Shown here: positions 1 through 5,441 of the stretch, in pieces | Layout of the letters: each line of letters starts with the position of its first letter | Numbering within the stretch: the first letter of the stretch is position 1 | Assembly: GCA_049646625.1 (NCBI GenBank) | Contig: JBARWE010000100.1 | Coordinates: forward strand, 1-6,990 | DNA length: 6,990 nt | Source: PRO6 sp049646625 | Lineage (GTDB): Bacteria > Pseudomonadota > Alphaproteobacteria > Rhizobiales > Xanthobacteraceae | Direction of reading: 5' to 3' | Position numbers and translations under genes: made by a program | Notes under the pieces: model-generated | What the model was told of the DNA's origin: nothing | The model's input: the letters and a program-made list of their open reading frames with translations, nothing else | Databases searched by the model: none

Positions 1-1
1 G

Positions 2-286
2 GTCGGGACGCGCTTCAGCGTGCAGGCGACTGCCTGCGCGAGCCAGGTCGGCTCCGGCGCGCTGCCGCAGCAGACGATCCCGAGCGCCGGGCTGGCGCTG
101 CGCCTCCAGGCGAAGCGCGCCAGCGGCCGCGCGCTCGATGCGCTTGCCGGTGCTTTCCGCGCCTTGCCGGTGCCGGTGATCGGCCGCATCGAGGATCAGG
201 CGTTCGTGCTCGACCTGCGCTGCCTGCGGGACGAGGCGGCGTTCGTGGCCAATCTTGCGGCCTTCACATGGGAGGATGGGCGATGA
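2..286 (+). CDS. selA: L-seryl-tRNA(Sec) selenium transferase (SelA), C-terminal part
   Basis: SelA is the PLP-dependent, cytoplasmic enzyme that converts Ser-tRNA(Sec) to Sec-tRNA(Sec) using selenophosphate. Only the last 94 codons are visible; the start and the PLP-lysine region lie left of the window. The frame is open from base 2 to the TGA at 284-286. Two stretches match the SelA C-terminal small domain as I know it: VGSGALPQQTIPS, and PVPVIGRIEDQAFVLDLR near the end (family pattern PVIaRIeddrlllDLRtv). The location directly upstream of selB and tRNA-Sec supports the call. The TGA stop overlaps the ATG of the next gene (ATGA, 283-286), which suggests translational coupling. The promoter is outside the window. 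Confidence 0.95.
   Translation, partial: VGTRFSVQATACASQVGSGALPQQTIPSAGLALRLQAKRASGRALDALAGAFRALPVPVIGRIEDQAFVLDLRCLRDEAAFVANLAAFTWEDGR
271..276 (+). promoter_or_regulatory. Ribosome-binding site GGAGGA for the Sel1-repeat gene
   Basis: GGAGGA lies 6-7 bases before the ATG at 283 and inside the end of selA. It favours 283 over the in-frame ATG at 268, which has no comparable site upstream and would place this motif inside the coding region. Confidence 0.7.
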
Positions 287-1089
287 TCGGCGGCTGGCTC
301 GGCAGCATCGCGGCGCGCCGGCGCAAGGCGGACGAGGAGCGCTCGGCCGCTGATCTGATGGCTGCGGCGCTCGATGCCGCGGGCAGCGGCGATTACGAAA
401 CCGCGCTGGCGATCTGGGGGCCGCTCGCCCATCAGGGCGTGGCGCGGGCGCAGAACAATGTCGGCGTCTGTTTTGCCGAAGGCATGGGCGTCGTCCGCGA
501 CCCTGCGCTCGCGGTGAAGTGGCTGACGCTTGCCGCCGACGCCGGCGATGCCTTTGGCCAGCGCAACCTCGCCGACCTTTATTTCAAGGGCGAGGGCGTG
601 GCGTCCGATGCGGTGCGCGCCGCCGAGCTTTACCGCGCCGCCGCCGAGGCCGGTGACGGCCCGGCGCAGGACATGCTGTCCTGGATGTTGCTCGAAGGCG
701 AGATGATCCCGTTCGATCCGGTCGAGGCCAAGCGCTGGGCGGAGGCCGCCGCGGCGCAGGGTGTGGCTGCGGCGATGACCCGTATCGGCATGATCTATCA
801 TAACGCGCTCGGCCTTGAGCGCGATGCGGCCGAGGCGGCGCGCTGGTGGGACAAGGCGGCGGCGCGTGGCGACGCCGATGCGCAGGCGATGCTCGGGGCG
901 GCTTATCACCTCGGCTCCGGCGTGCCGCGCGACGGCATCGCGGCGCTGGCCTGGCTGTTGCGGGCGCATGTCGGCGGCAGCGCGCTGGCGGAGGCGTTCA
1001 TCGCGCCGGCACGCGCGGCAATGTCGGCCGACGAGATCACCCGCGCCGAGCGGCTGGCCGATGCGCCGCTGCCGGAGGCGGCCTTATGA
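283..1089 (+). CDS. Sel1-repeat (SLR, TPR-like) protein between selA and selB
   Basis: This is a 268-residue protein with no signal peptide, so probably cytoplasmic. About five tandem units of roughly 36 residues cover residues 53-232, each with the SLR signature: paired helices, a loop such as GEGV or GSGVPRD, then A..W..KAA..GDA.AQ. Clear examples are ARAQNNVG..FAEGMGVVRDPALAVKW (residues 55-80), RAAELYRAAAEAGDGPAQ (112-129) and AARWWDKAAARGDADAQAMLG (185-205). Residues 37-52 look like a degenerate first repeat. SLR proteins are alpha-solenoid scaffolds for protein-protein contacts; no catalytic site is visible. The family name comes from the worm gene sel-1 and has nothing to do with selenium. 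However, ATGA overlaps with selA (283-286) and selB (1086-1089) tie its synthesis to the Sec machinery. A role in selenoprotein synthesis or assembly is inferred from position only. An in-frame ATG at 268 is a less likely start. Confidence 0.9.
   Translation: MIGGWLGSIAARRRKADEERSAADLMAAALDAAGSGDYETALAIWGPLAHQGVARAQNNVGVCFAEGMGVVRDPALAVKWLTLAADAGDAFGQRNLADLYFKGEGVASDAVRAAELYRAAAEAGDGPAQDMLSWMLLEGEMIPFDPVEAKRWAEAAAAQGVAAAMTRIGMIYHNALGLERDAAEAARWWDKAAARGDADAQAMLGAAYHLGSGVPRDGIAALAWLLRAHVGGSALAEAFIAPARAAMSADEITRAERLADAPLPEAAL
1074..1078 (+). promoter_or_regulatory. Ribosome-binding site GGAGG for selB
   Basis: GGAGG ends 7 bases before the selB ATG at 1086 and lies in the last codons of the Sel1-repeat gene. 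It has the same motif and spacing as the site before the Sel1-repeat gene. It fixes the selB start at 1086, although the frame stays open upstream. Confidence 0.7.
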
Positions 1090-3164
1090 TCGTCGGCACC
1101 GCGGGGCACATCGATCACGGCAAGACCTCGCTGGTGCGGGCGCTGACCGGCGCCGATACCGACCGCCTCAAGGATGAGAAGGCGCGCGGCATTTCGATCG
1201 ACCTCGGCTTTGCCTATCTGCCGGCGCCGGATGGCGGCGGCGTGCTCGGCTTCATCGACGTGCCGGGCCACGAACGCTTCGTCCACAACATGCTGGCAGG
1301 CGCAACCGGCATCGACTTCGTGCTGCTGGTGGTGGCCGCCGACGACGGCGTGATGCCGCAGACCATCGAGCATCTTGCCATCGTCAACCTGCTCGGCATT
1401 CCGCGCGGCCTCGTCGCCATCACCAAGGCCGACCTCGTTGACGAGGCGCGGCTCGATGAGGTGCGCACCGAGATTGCCAATACACTGAGCGCGACCGCGC
1501 TGGCCGGTTCCGGGATGGTTGCGGTGTCGAGCGCGACCGGCGCCGGAATCGACGATCTGCGCCGGCAACTGTTCGCGGCCGCCAGCGCCCATGGGCGCCG
1601 TGCCGCCACCGGGCGTTTCCGTCTCGCGGTGGACCGCTCCTTCACGCTGCAAGGCACCGGCACGGTGGTGACTGGCACGGTGCTGTCGGGCCGGGTTGCC
1701 GTCGGCGACCAGGTGACGGTCAGCCCGTCCGGGCTGTCGGCGCGGGTGCGTGCCATCCATGCCCAGAACCGCCCGGCCGAGCAGGGGGAGGCGGGCGACC
1801 GCTGCGCGCTCAACCTTGCCGGCGACGGCGTGACCAAGGACGCGATCGCGCGCGGCGACATCGTGCTGGCGCCCGACCTGCATGCGCCGGCCGATCGCAT
1901 CGACGCCACCGTCCAGGTGCTGGCCTCGGAAGCAAAGCCGCTGACGCAGTGGATGCCGGTGCGGCTGCATCATGCCGCCTCCGAGGTCGGCGCCCGCGTG
2001 GTGCTGCTCGGCGATGCGCCGATTGCGCCGGGCGGCCACGCGGTGGTTCAACTGGTGCTGGAGCAGCCGATCGCCGCCGCCGCCGGCGACCGCTTCGTGC
2101 TGCGCGACACCACCGCGCAACGCACCATCGGCGGCGGCCGTTTCCTCGATCTGCGGGCGCCGGCACGCAAGCGGCGCACGCCCGAGCGCATCGCGCAGCT
2201 CGATGCGCTGGCGCTGCCCGACCCGGAGGCGGCGCTTGCCGCGTTGCTCAGCCGTGCCCCCGGCTACATCGATTTTGCCGCCTTCGTCCGCGACCATGCT
2301 CTGTCGGAGAGCGAGCGGGCAGGTCTTGTCGAGCGTCTGAGTCTCATCCGTCTGCCGACCGCCAGGGCCGAGTTCGCCTTGTTGCCCGCCGCCTGGCTGC
2401 GGCTGAAGAACGGCATGACGGCGGTGCTCACGGCCTTTCACGCCGATTACCCCAATCTTGCCGGGATGGGTTTCGAGCGGCTGCGGCTGCAACTCGAACC
2501 GCGGCTGCCGGCGCCGGCGTTTGCCGCGATGCTGCAGGGCCTCGCCCGTAGCCGCGACGTCGCCCTCGATGGCGCCTGGGTCAGGCTGCCGGGGCATGAA
2601 GTGCACCTGACGCCGCGTGACGAGACATTGTGGCGCCGTATCGCGCCGCTGATCGGCGGGGGCGAGCGGTTTCGGCCGCCGCGGGTACGCGACATCGCCG
2701 GCATCACCGGTATCTCCGAGGCCGATGTGCGGCGCCTGTGCAAGTTGCTTGGCCGCATGGGGCGCGCCGATGAGGTGGCGCACGATCATTTCTTTCTGCG
2801 CGACACCGTGGCCGAGATGGTCGAGATCGCGACCCGCATCGCGGGCCTCGCTCCGAATGGCGAATTCACGGCGGCGCAGTTTCGTGATCAACTTAACAAC
2901 GGCCGCAAGGTCGCGATTCAGATTCTCGAATTTTTCGATCGCCACGGCATCACCATCCGCCGCGGCGACCTGCGCCGCATCAACAAGCACCGGCTTGATT
3001 TATTCCGTAGGCCGGCCAATGTCATGGCAGGGCCAGCCGGCGACGCCGGCGACAGCGTTTCAGGAAGAGCATCGTCCCCGGTGGGGCGTCCAGACTTCAA
3101 ATCTGGGAAGGGCCGCGAGCCGGTTCTTGGTGGGTTCGACTCCCATTCTCTTCCGCCACATTGA
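1086..3164 (+). CDS. selB: Selenocysteine-specific elongation factor SelB, with a C-terminal extension encoded by tRNA-Sec
   Basis: SelB is the GTPase that binds Sec-tRNA(Sec) and delivers it to UGA codons marked by a SECIS hairpin. The frame encodes 692 residues. The start at 1086 gives the canonical N-terminus MIVGTAGHIDHGKTSL with the P-loop at residues 7-14. Further GTPase motifs are RGISIDLGF (34-42), DVPGHE with the catalytic His (58-63) and TKAD (113-116). Beta-barrel domains II-III span about 175-355 (FTLQGTGTVVTGTV at 186-199). The SECIS-binding winged-helix region spans about 365-640 and ends in GRKVAIQILEFFDRHGI...HRLDLF. Family proteins are usually about 610-670 residues, and homology should end near residue 640. 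Residues 641-659 are Gly/Ala-rich linker, and 660-691 are the tRNA-Sec gene read in frame, followed by His and TGA (3162-3164). Whether the extension is made is unknown. The GTPase and winged-helix assignment is firm; only the 3' end is odd. Confidence 0.96.
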   Translation: MIVGTAGHIDHGKTSLVRALTGADTDRLKDEKARGISIDLGFAYLPAPDGGGVLGFIDVPGHERFVHNMLAGATGIDFVLLVVAADDGVMPQTIEHLAIVNLLGIPRGLVAITKADLVDEARLDEVRTEIANTLSATALAGSGMVAVSSATGAGIDDLRRQLFAAASAHGRRAATGRFRLAVDRSFTLQGTGTVVTGTVLSGRVAVGDQVTVSPSGLSARVRAIHAQNRPAEQGEAGDRCALNLAGDGVTKDAIARGDIVLAPDLHAPADRIDATVQVLASEAKPLTQWMPVRLHHAASEVGARVVLLGDAPIAPGGHAVVQLVLEQPIAAAAGDRFVLRDTTAQRTIGGGRFLDLRAPARKRRTPERIAQLDALALPDPEAALAALLSRAPGYIDFAAFVRDHALSESERAGLVERLSLIRLPTARAEFALLPAAWLRLKNGMTAVLTAFHADYPNLAGMGFERLRLQLEPRLPAPAFAAMLQGLARSRDVALDGAWVRLPGHEVHLTPRDETLWRRIAPLIGGGERFRPPRVRDIAGITGISEADVRRLCKLLGRMGRADEVAHDHFFLRDTVAEMVEIATRIAGLAPNGEFTAAQFRDQLNNGRKVAIQILEFFDRHGITIRRGDLRRINKHRLDLFRRPANVMAGPAGDAGDSVSGRASSPVGRPDFKSGKGREPVLGGFDSHSLPPH
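3036..3050 (+). other. Perfect GCCGGC inverted repeat (hairpin) in the tRNA-Sec leader
   Basis: GCCGGC (3036-3041) and GCCGGC (3045-3050) flank a GAC loop. They can form a 6-bp, all-GC hairpin 12 bases before the first base of tRNA-Sec. It lies in the selB frame in the non-conserved linker. It could mark the 5' leader for processing, slow ribosomes or act as a weak terminator, or be chance in GC-rich DNA. A second GGCCGGCC palindrome at about 3010-3017 could compete in pairing. Confidence 0.4.
3063..3158 (+). tRNA. selC: tRNA-Sec (anticodon UCA)
   Basis: This is a 96-base selenocysteine tRNA that reads UGA. The acceptor stem pairs GGAAGAG (3063-3069) with CTCTTCC (3148-3154). The eighth pair expected in bacterial tRNA-Sec is a C/U mismatch (3070 with 3147). 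The D arm has the tRNA-Sec hallmark 6-bp stem with a 4-base loop (CGTCCC-CGGT-GGGGCG, 3073-3088). The anticodon arm is CCAGA-CTTCAAA-TCTGG (3090-3106), with TCA at 3097-3099. The variable arm is a long 8-bp stem (3108-3115 with 3121-3128) over loop CGAGC. The T arm is GTGGG-TTCGACT-CCCAT (3130-3146). Discriminator G is at 3155 and CCA is encoded at 3156-3158. The gene lies wholly inside the selB reading frame, so it is either cut from the sel operon transcript or made from a promoter inside selB. Confidence 0.97.
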
Positions 3165-3178
3165 GGGGCGCGTGCCCG

Positions 3179-3196
3179 GCGAAGCGGACGCTTCGC
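3179..3196 (+). terminator. Hairpin downstream of tRNA-Sec/selB, possible terminator
   Basis: GCGAAGC (3179-3185) pairs perfectly with GCTTCGC (3190-3196) around a GGAC tetraloop. It begins 20 bases after the CCA of tRNA-Sec and 14 bases after the selB stop. No T-tract follows, so this is not a classic intrinsic terminator. It could protect or trim the 3' end of the tRNA transcript, or terminate weakly with Rho. Confidence 0.4.
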
Positions 3197-3274
3197 GACA
3201 GGATCACGCGACCCGTTTCAGGGCGAGGGCGAGTATCCGTGTTCCTGTCGGGGCCGGAGCCGACCTTGCCGTCC

Positions 3275-3280
3275 AGGAGG
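3275..3280 (+). promoter_or_regulatory. Ribosome-binding site AGGAGG for the 155-residue protein
   Basis: A full AGGAGG lies 5 bases before the ATG at 3286. It sets the start even though the same frame is open far upstream through selB. Confidence 0.75.
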
Positions 3281-3285
3281 GCGCC

Positions 3286-3753
3286 ATGACCGAGCAGACA
3301 TTGACCGCGTTTCTCGACCGGCTGGAGCAGGACGCCCATGCCGCCAGCAGAGCCGAGGAAAGCTTTCGCCGCGAGGTGGCCGAGCGGATGCGGGCGCTCG
3401 AACAGGAGCGCGCCTTCGGCTTTCGCCGCTACAACCTGATGCGCAGCGTCGGCGTCGCGGTGGCTGCCGGCGAGAACGAGGACGACGCGCTGGCGAAGGG
3501 CCGCGCGGCGTTTCTGGACGAGTTGCAGATGAGCGCCGATAGCGAGGCGAACGAGGAGACGCTGCGCCGGTTCGAGCCGGTGCTGCGCGCCTGCTGGAGC
3601 GCCTGCCAGGCGGAGGGTGAGGCGGCCGACACCACCGCCATCGCCAGCGCGCTGGCGGCCTTCGAGACATGGTTCGGCTCCGCCCGCAGCGGTCCGTTCC
3701 TGGCCCTCATGGAGCGTGAAGTCGTGGAGTTGCCGCTTGTCGAAGTCTGCTAA
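3286..3753 (+). CDS. Uncharacterised 155-residue cytoplasmic protein
   Basis: I do not recognise this protein. It starts MTEQTLTAFLDRL at 3286 behind a strong AGGAGG site and ends VELPLVEVC at a TAA. It has no signal peptide or membrane segment. The first 45 residues are charged and strongly helical (RAEESFRREVAERMRALEQERAF), possibly a short coiled coil. A conserved-looking middle follows (FGFRRYNLMRSVGVAVAAGENEDDALAKGRAAFL, split here as residues 44-60 and 61-77). The C-terminal third is helical with W104, W129 and F130. Base composition matches its neighbours. The 3' end overlaps the next gene by 17 bases, so the pair probably forms one unit. It may be transcribed from the sel operon or from the 121-base gap upstream; no clear promoter is visible there. 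Confidence 0.82.
   Translation: MTEQTLTAFLDRLEQDAHAASRAEESFRREVAERMRALEQERAFGFRRYNLMRSVGVAVAAGENEDDALAKGRAAFLDELQMSADSEANEETLRRFEPVLRACWSACQAEGEAADTTAIASALAAFETWFGSARSGPFLALMEREVVELPLVEVC
3726..3729 (+). promoter_or_regulatory. Ribosome-binding site GGAG for a TTG start
   Basis: GGAG at 3726-3729 lies 7 bases before TTG at 3737. This is the best-spaced start for the downstream frame, which has no usable ATG at its beginning. A GTG at 3716 is in frame but has no comparable site. Confidence 0.5.
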
Positions 3754-4138
3754 GGCCGATCTCCGTCCGGCGTTGTTCGACGACTGGATCGTCGCCGAAT
3801 ACGACCGCACCGAGGGCTTCACCGCGCTGGTGGTGCTGGTTGCCATCTCGGAGCTTGAGGTGGTGCCGCTGCGCTCGACCTTCGTGCATGTGGTCGGCGA
3901 CGACCTGAGCTGGCACGATTTCTACGAGTTGATGAGCGGTGCGGGCGTGGCCTGGCAGGGCGTCGTCGTCATGTCGGTGCCCGATGTCGATGGCGGCCCG
4001 ATCGACGATACGCAGGCACGGGCCGAACTTGCCGATCTCGAAAAGCGCATTATCGAAAATCGCCTCGTCATCAACGAGGGCCATTTCTTCGACCAGTGGG
4101 GCCGGCGCATGAAGGTCGAGGAGGCGATGCCGAACTAG
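3737..4138 (+). CDS. Uncharacterised 133-residue protein, TTG start
   Basis: I do not recognise this protein. From the TTG at 3737 it reads M-SKSAKADLRPALFDDWIV and ends VEEAMPN at a TAG. A hydrophobic, probably beta-rich segment (FTALVVLVAISELEVVPL, residues 28-45) is flanked by acidic stretches, so it reads as a buried core strand rather than a membrane helix. A second core strand is AWQGVVVMSVPD (72-83). A charged helix follows (residues 93-109), then the end GHFFDQWGRRMKVEEAM. Aromatic and acidic positions such as FDDW, SWHDFY and FDQW look like conserved surface or binding residues, but this is inference. The 17-base overlap with the upstream gene suggests coupled synthesis. GTG at 3716 is the alternative start. 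Confidence 0.78.
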   Translation: MSKSAKADLRPALFDDWIVAEYDRTEGFTALVVLVAISELEVVPLRSTFVHVVGDDLSWHDFYELMSGAGVAWQGVVVMSVPDVDGGPIDDTQARAELADLEKRIIENRLVINEGHFFDQWGRRMKVEEAMPN

Positions 4139-4140
4139 GG

Positions 4141-4171
4141 TCTTTCGCCGCTTCATGGAAACGGTGAAAGA
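4141..4171 (+). terminator. 10-bp hairpin ending the two-gene unit
   Basis: TCTTTCGCCG (4141-4150) pairs with CGGTGAAAGA (4162-4171) across an 11-base loop, with one G-T pair. It begins 3 bases after the TAG of the 133-residue gene and is followed by TTTC and a T-rich stretch TTTGTTTT (4181-4188). It sits between convergent genes, so it may stop transcripts from either side. The T-tract is not immediate, so intrinsic termination is likely but not certain. Confidence 0.55.
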
Positions 4172-4207
4172 TTTCAGGGCTTTGTTTTGGCTTCGCTCGA
4201 AAACGCG

Positions 4208-4720
4208 CTAGCTGCCGCGGTTCATGGTGATCGATACCCCGCGCAGATCGCCCTTGGAATCGATCGTGACCGACTGGCGGTTGCCGCGCGTCGTCACCGA
4301 GAGGTTGCCGGCGAAGCCCGCCGCGGTCACGAACACATTGATGTCGTTGCCGGTGATTTGGCCCTGAAGGTCGCCGTAGAGATTGCGGCTGGCTTCGCCC
4401 CAGGTCCCGGTCAATTTGCTGCCCTGAGCGGTGACGTTGCTCGACAGGTCGAACCGGTAGCTGTCACTGGCACAGCGCAGCGACTGCTTCAGCGCGTGGC
4501 CGTTGCTGCCGACGTTATACTGCGCGCGGCAGCGAATCCGCTCCTTCGAGCCGTCGGAGAGCGAAACGGTGCCGGTCCCCGACCAGGCGCCGTTGAGATT
4601 GTTGAACGGTCCCGATTGGGCCTGGCCGGCCGATGCCGCCAGCGCCAGCATGACGACTGCGCCACCGAGGCGCGTCGCGAAAGATGAAAAGGAACAGGTC
4701 GAGCCGAAAATCGTCATCAT
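4208..4720 (-). CDS. Exported 170-residue protein of unknown function
   Basis: This is a secreted or periplasmic protein on the minus strand, from ATG at 4720 to TAG at 4208-4210. The N-terminus has Arg17 and a hydrophobic core LGGAVVMLALAAS (18-30). A signal peptidase I site follows, AGQA before QSGPF, cutting after residue 34. The mature part is rich in Ser, Thr, Gly and Asn with alternating polarity (GAWSGTGTVSLSDGSKERIRC, residues 44-53 and 54-64, and LSVTTRGNRQSVTI, 140-153). This suggests a beta-barrel or sandwich. C64 and C83 could form a disulfide. It resembles a type of small hypothetical exported protein common in Rhizobiales, but I know no assigned function. Starts at 4717 or 4768 are also in frame; 4768 would put a charged extension before the signal peptide. 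It is convergent with the preceding two-gene unit. Confidence 0.85.
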   Translation of the reverse strand: MMTIFGSTCSFSSFATRLGGAVVMLALAASAGQAQSGPFNNLNGAWSGTGTVSLSDGSKERIRCRAQYNVGSNGHALKQSLRCASDSYRFDLSSNVTAQGSKLTGTWGEASRNLYGDLQGQITGNDINVFVTAAGFAGNLSVTTRGNRQSVTIDSKGDLRGVSITMNRGS

Positions 4721-5130
4721 AAGTTTCCCGCCGCAATCGAGCCGAACCGCATCCGGCCGGATTATCATGTGGATAGCAATGATCGTTCGGCAAGGCCGGC
4801 GCCGGTACGGGCCGGTTTCGTCTGTCGGTCGTTTTGGAAAGCCCGCCCGCGAACGATCTGCATCGCCAACGTTTAGTGAAGGAGGATGGTTTCAGGTTCA
4901 AGACCCTGTCCGGCATTGTGGCGATGTTGGCCGCGACATCAAGGCGGATCGCCGGGGTGCGGGCGGGTTGCCAATTCCGGCTCCGTGACGATGGCCTCTC
5001 CGGCGGCCGCCCGGCTTGCGGCGAGGTGGCCGGTATGGTTCTCACTTCAGCCGCATTTTTCGTGCGTTTTTGTTGGCAGCATCCGCCTGCGGCCGCGCAC
5101 CGGCCGGCCACTTGATGAAGGAATGAAACG
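4721..5130. other. Divergent intergenic region of about 410 bases
   Basis: This gap separates two divergent exported-protein genes and should hold both promoters. On the minus strand a GATAAT -10-like hexamer (4761-4766) lies about 40 bases before ATG 4720, but I see no good -35 at normal spacing. A perfect palindrome CCGGCGCCGG sits near 4796-4805. An AAGGAGG stretch near 4879-4885 is followed by a frame with a signal-peptide-like run (KTLSGIVAMLAAT) that lacks a properly spaced start and becomes Arg/Gly-rich, so I do not call a gene. Other open frames here look like products of high GC content. Confidence 0.5.
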
Positions 5131-5370
5131 TTGAAGTTTTTGGCTCTTTGCGCGGCTTTGTCGCTTGCATTCGTCGTGACCGCCGCCGATGCGCAGCATC
5201 AGGGGCGCAGCGGAACCAAGCAGGAGCAGGATGCCTGCACCCGTGATGTCACGCGCTTTTGCCGCAAGCTGATGGATCAGGGCGATTTCGTGATTCTGTC
5301 CTGCCTGCAGCAGAATCGCCAAAAGCTCACCAAGGCATGCCAGAAGGTGCTGGCGAGCCACGGCCAATAG
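5131..5370 (+). CDS. Small exported cysteine-rich protein (GLG1/Cys-rich repeat type), TTG start
   Basis: This is a 79-residue protein. The TTG at 5131 is the only usable start, because an in-frame TGA lies at 5116-5118 and the nearby ATGs run into stops. An AAGGAA site ends 8 bases upstream. Residues 1-21 form a signal peptide (Lys2, core LALCAALSLAFVVTA) with cleavage near ADA/QH. The mature part has four cysteines, C36, C44, C58 and C70, in the pattern C-x7-C-x13-C-x11-C with DVTRFC and SCLQQNRQKLTKAC. This matches one copy of the cysteine-rich GLG1/FGFR-type repeat (Pfam PF00839) as I remember it. Two disulfides and a periplasmic location are likely. Its function is unknown. It may be a single-gene unit, since a GC hairpin follows directly. 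Confidence 0.85.
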   Translation: MKFLALCAALSLAFVVTAADAQHQGRSGTKQEQDACTRDVTRFCRKLMDQGDFVILSCLQQNRQKLTKACQKVLASHGQ

Positions 5371-5402
5371 GCCGGCAGCCGCTGCCACGGGCGGCGCCGG
5401 CC
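5370..5402 (+). terminator. Long GC-rich hairpin after the cysteine-rich protein gene
   Basis: GGCCGGC (5370-5376) pairs with GCCGGCC (5396-5402). Inside it, GCCGC (5378-5382) pairs with GCGGC (5391-5395), with one bulged A and an 8-base loop. The stem starts at the last base of the TAG. There is no T-tract, so it may act as a mRNA 3' end barrier or a Rho-linked terminator rather than a classic terminator. Confidence 0.45.
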
Positions 5403-5411
5403 CGCCGGCCA

Positions 5412-5441
5412 TTGAGGATCACCGCTCCGATCGCCTATATG
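5412..5441 (+). promoter_or_regulatory. Possible promoter of the hpn operon
   Basis: TTGAGG (5412-5417) and TATATG (5436-5441) are separated by 18 bases. Each matches 4 of 6 bases of the sigma-70 consensus. It lies just after the upstream hairpin and would give a leader of roughly 85 bases before hpnC. No operator is visible. Confidence 0.3.

Noticed and set aside
268..282. ATG 268 as start of the Sel1-repeat gene
   Set aside because: The GGAGGA site at 271-276 would lie inside the gene, while ATG 283 has correct spacing and an ATGA overlap like the next junction.
846..1085. Upstream extension of selB to 846
   Set aside because: The extension would overlap the Sel1-repeat gene and is Arg/Gly-rich. 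The canonical SelB N-terminus begins at 1086 with a well-spaced GGAGG.
906..2990. Very long open frame (694 codons) on the minus strand opposite selB
   Set aside because: It mirrors a well-supported SelB frame in GC-rich DNA, where antisense frames lack stops. Its translation is low-complexity in Arg, Gly, His and Ala and matches no family I know.
3135..3158. Integration (att) site at the tRNA-Sec 3' end
   Set aside because: I found no second copy of the tRNA 3' end in the window, no integrase and no shift in base composition downstream.
3162..3196. Sec insertion at the selB UGA (selB as a selenoprotein)
   Set aside because: The hairpin loop GGAC lacks the typical GU, and the codons after UGA do not resemble any selenoprotein tail.
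4503..4988. 161-codon plus-strand frame opposite the exported protein and across the gap
   Set aside because: It is antisense to a protein with a clear signal peptide, has no ribosome-binding site, and its sequence shows no domain.
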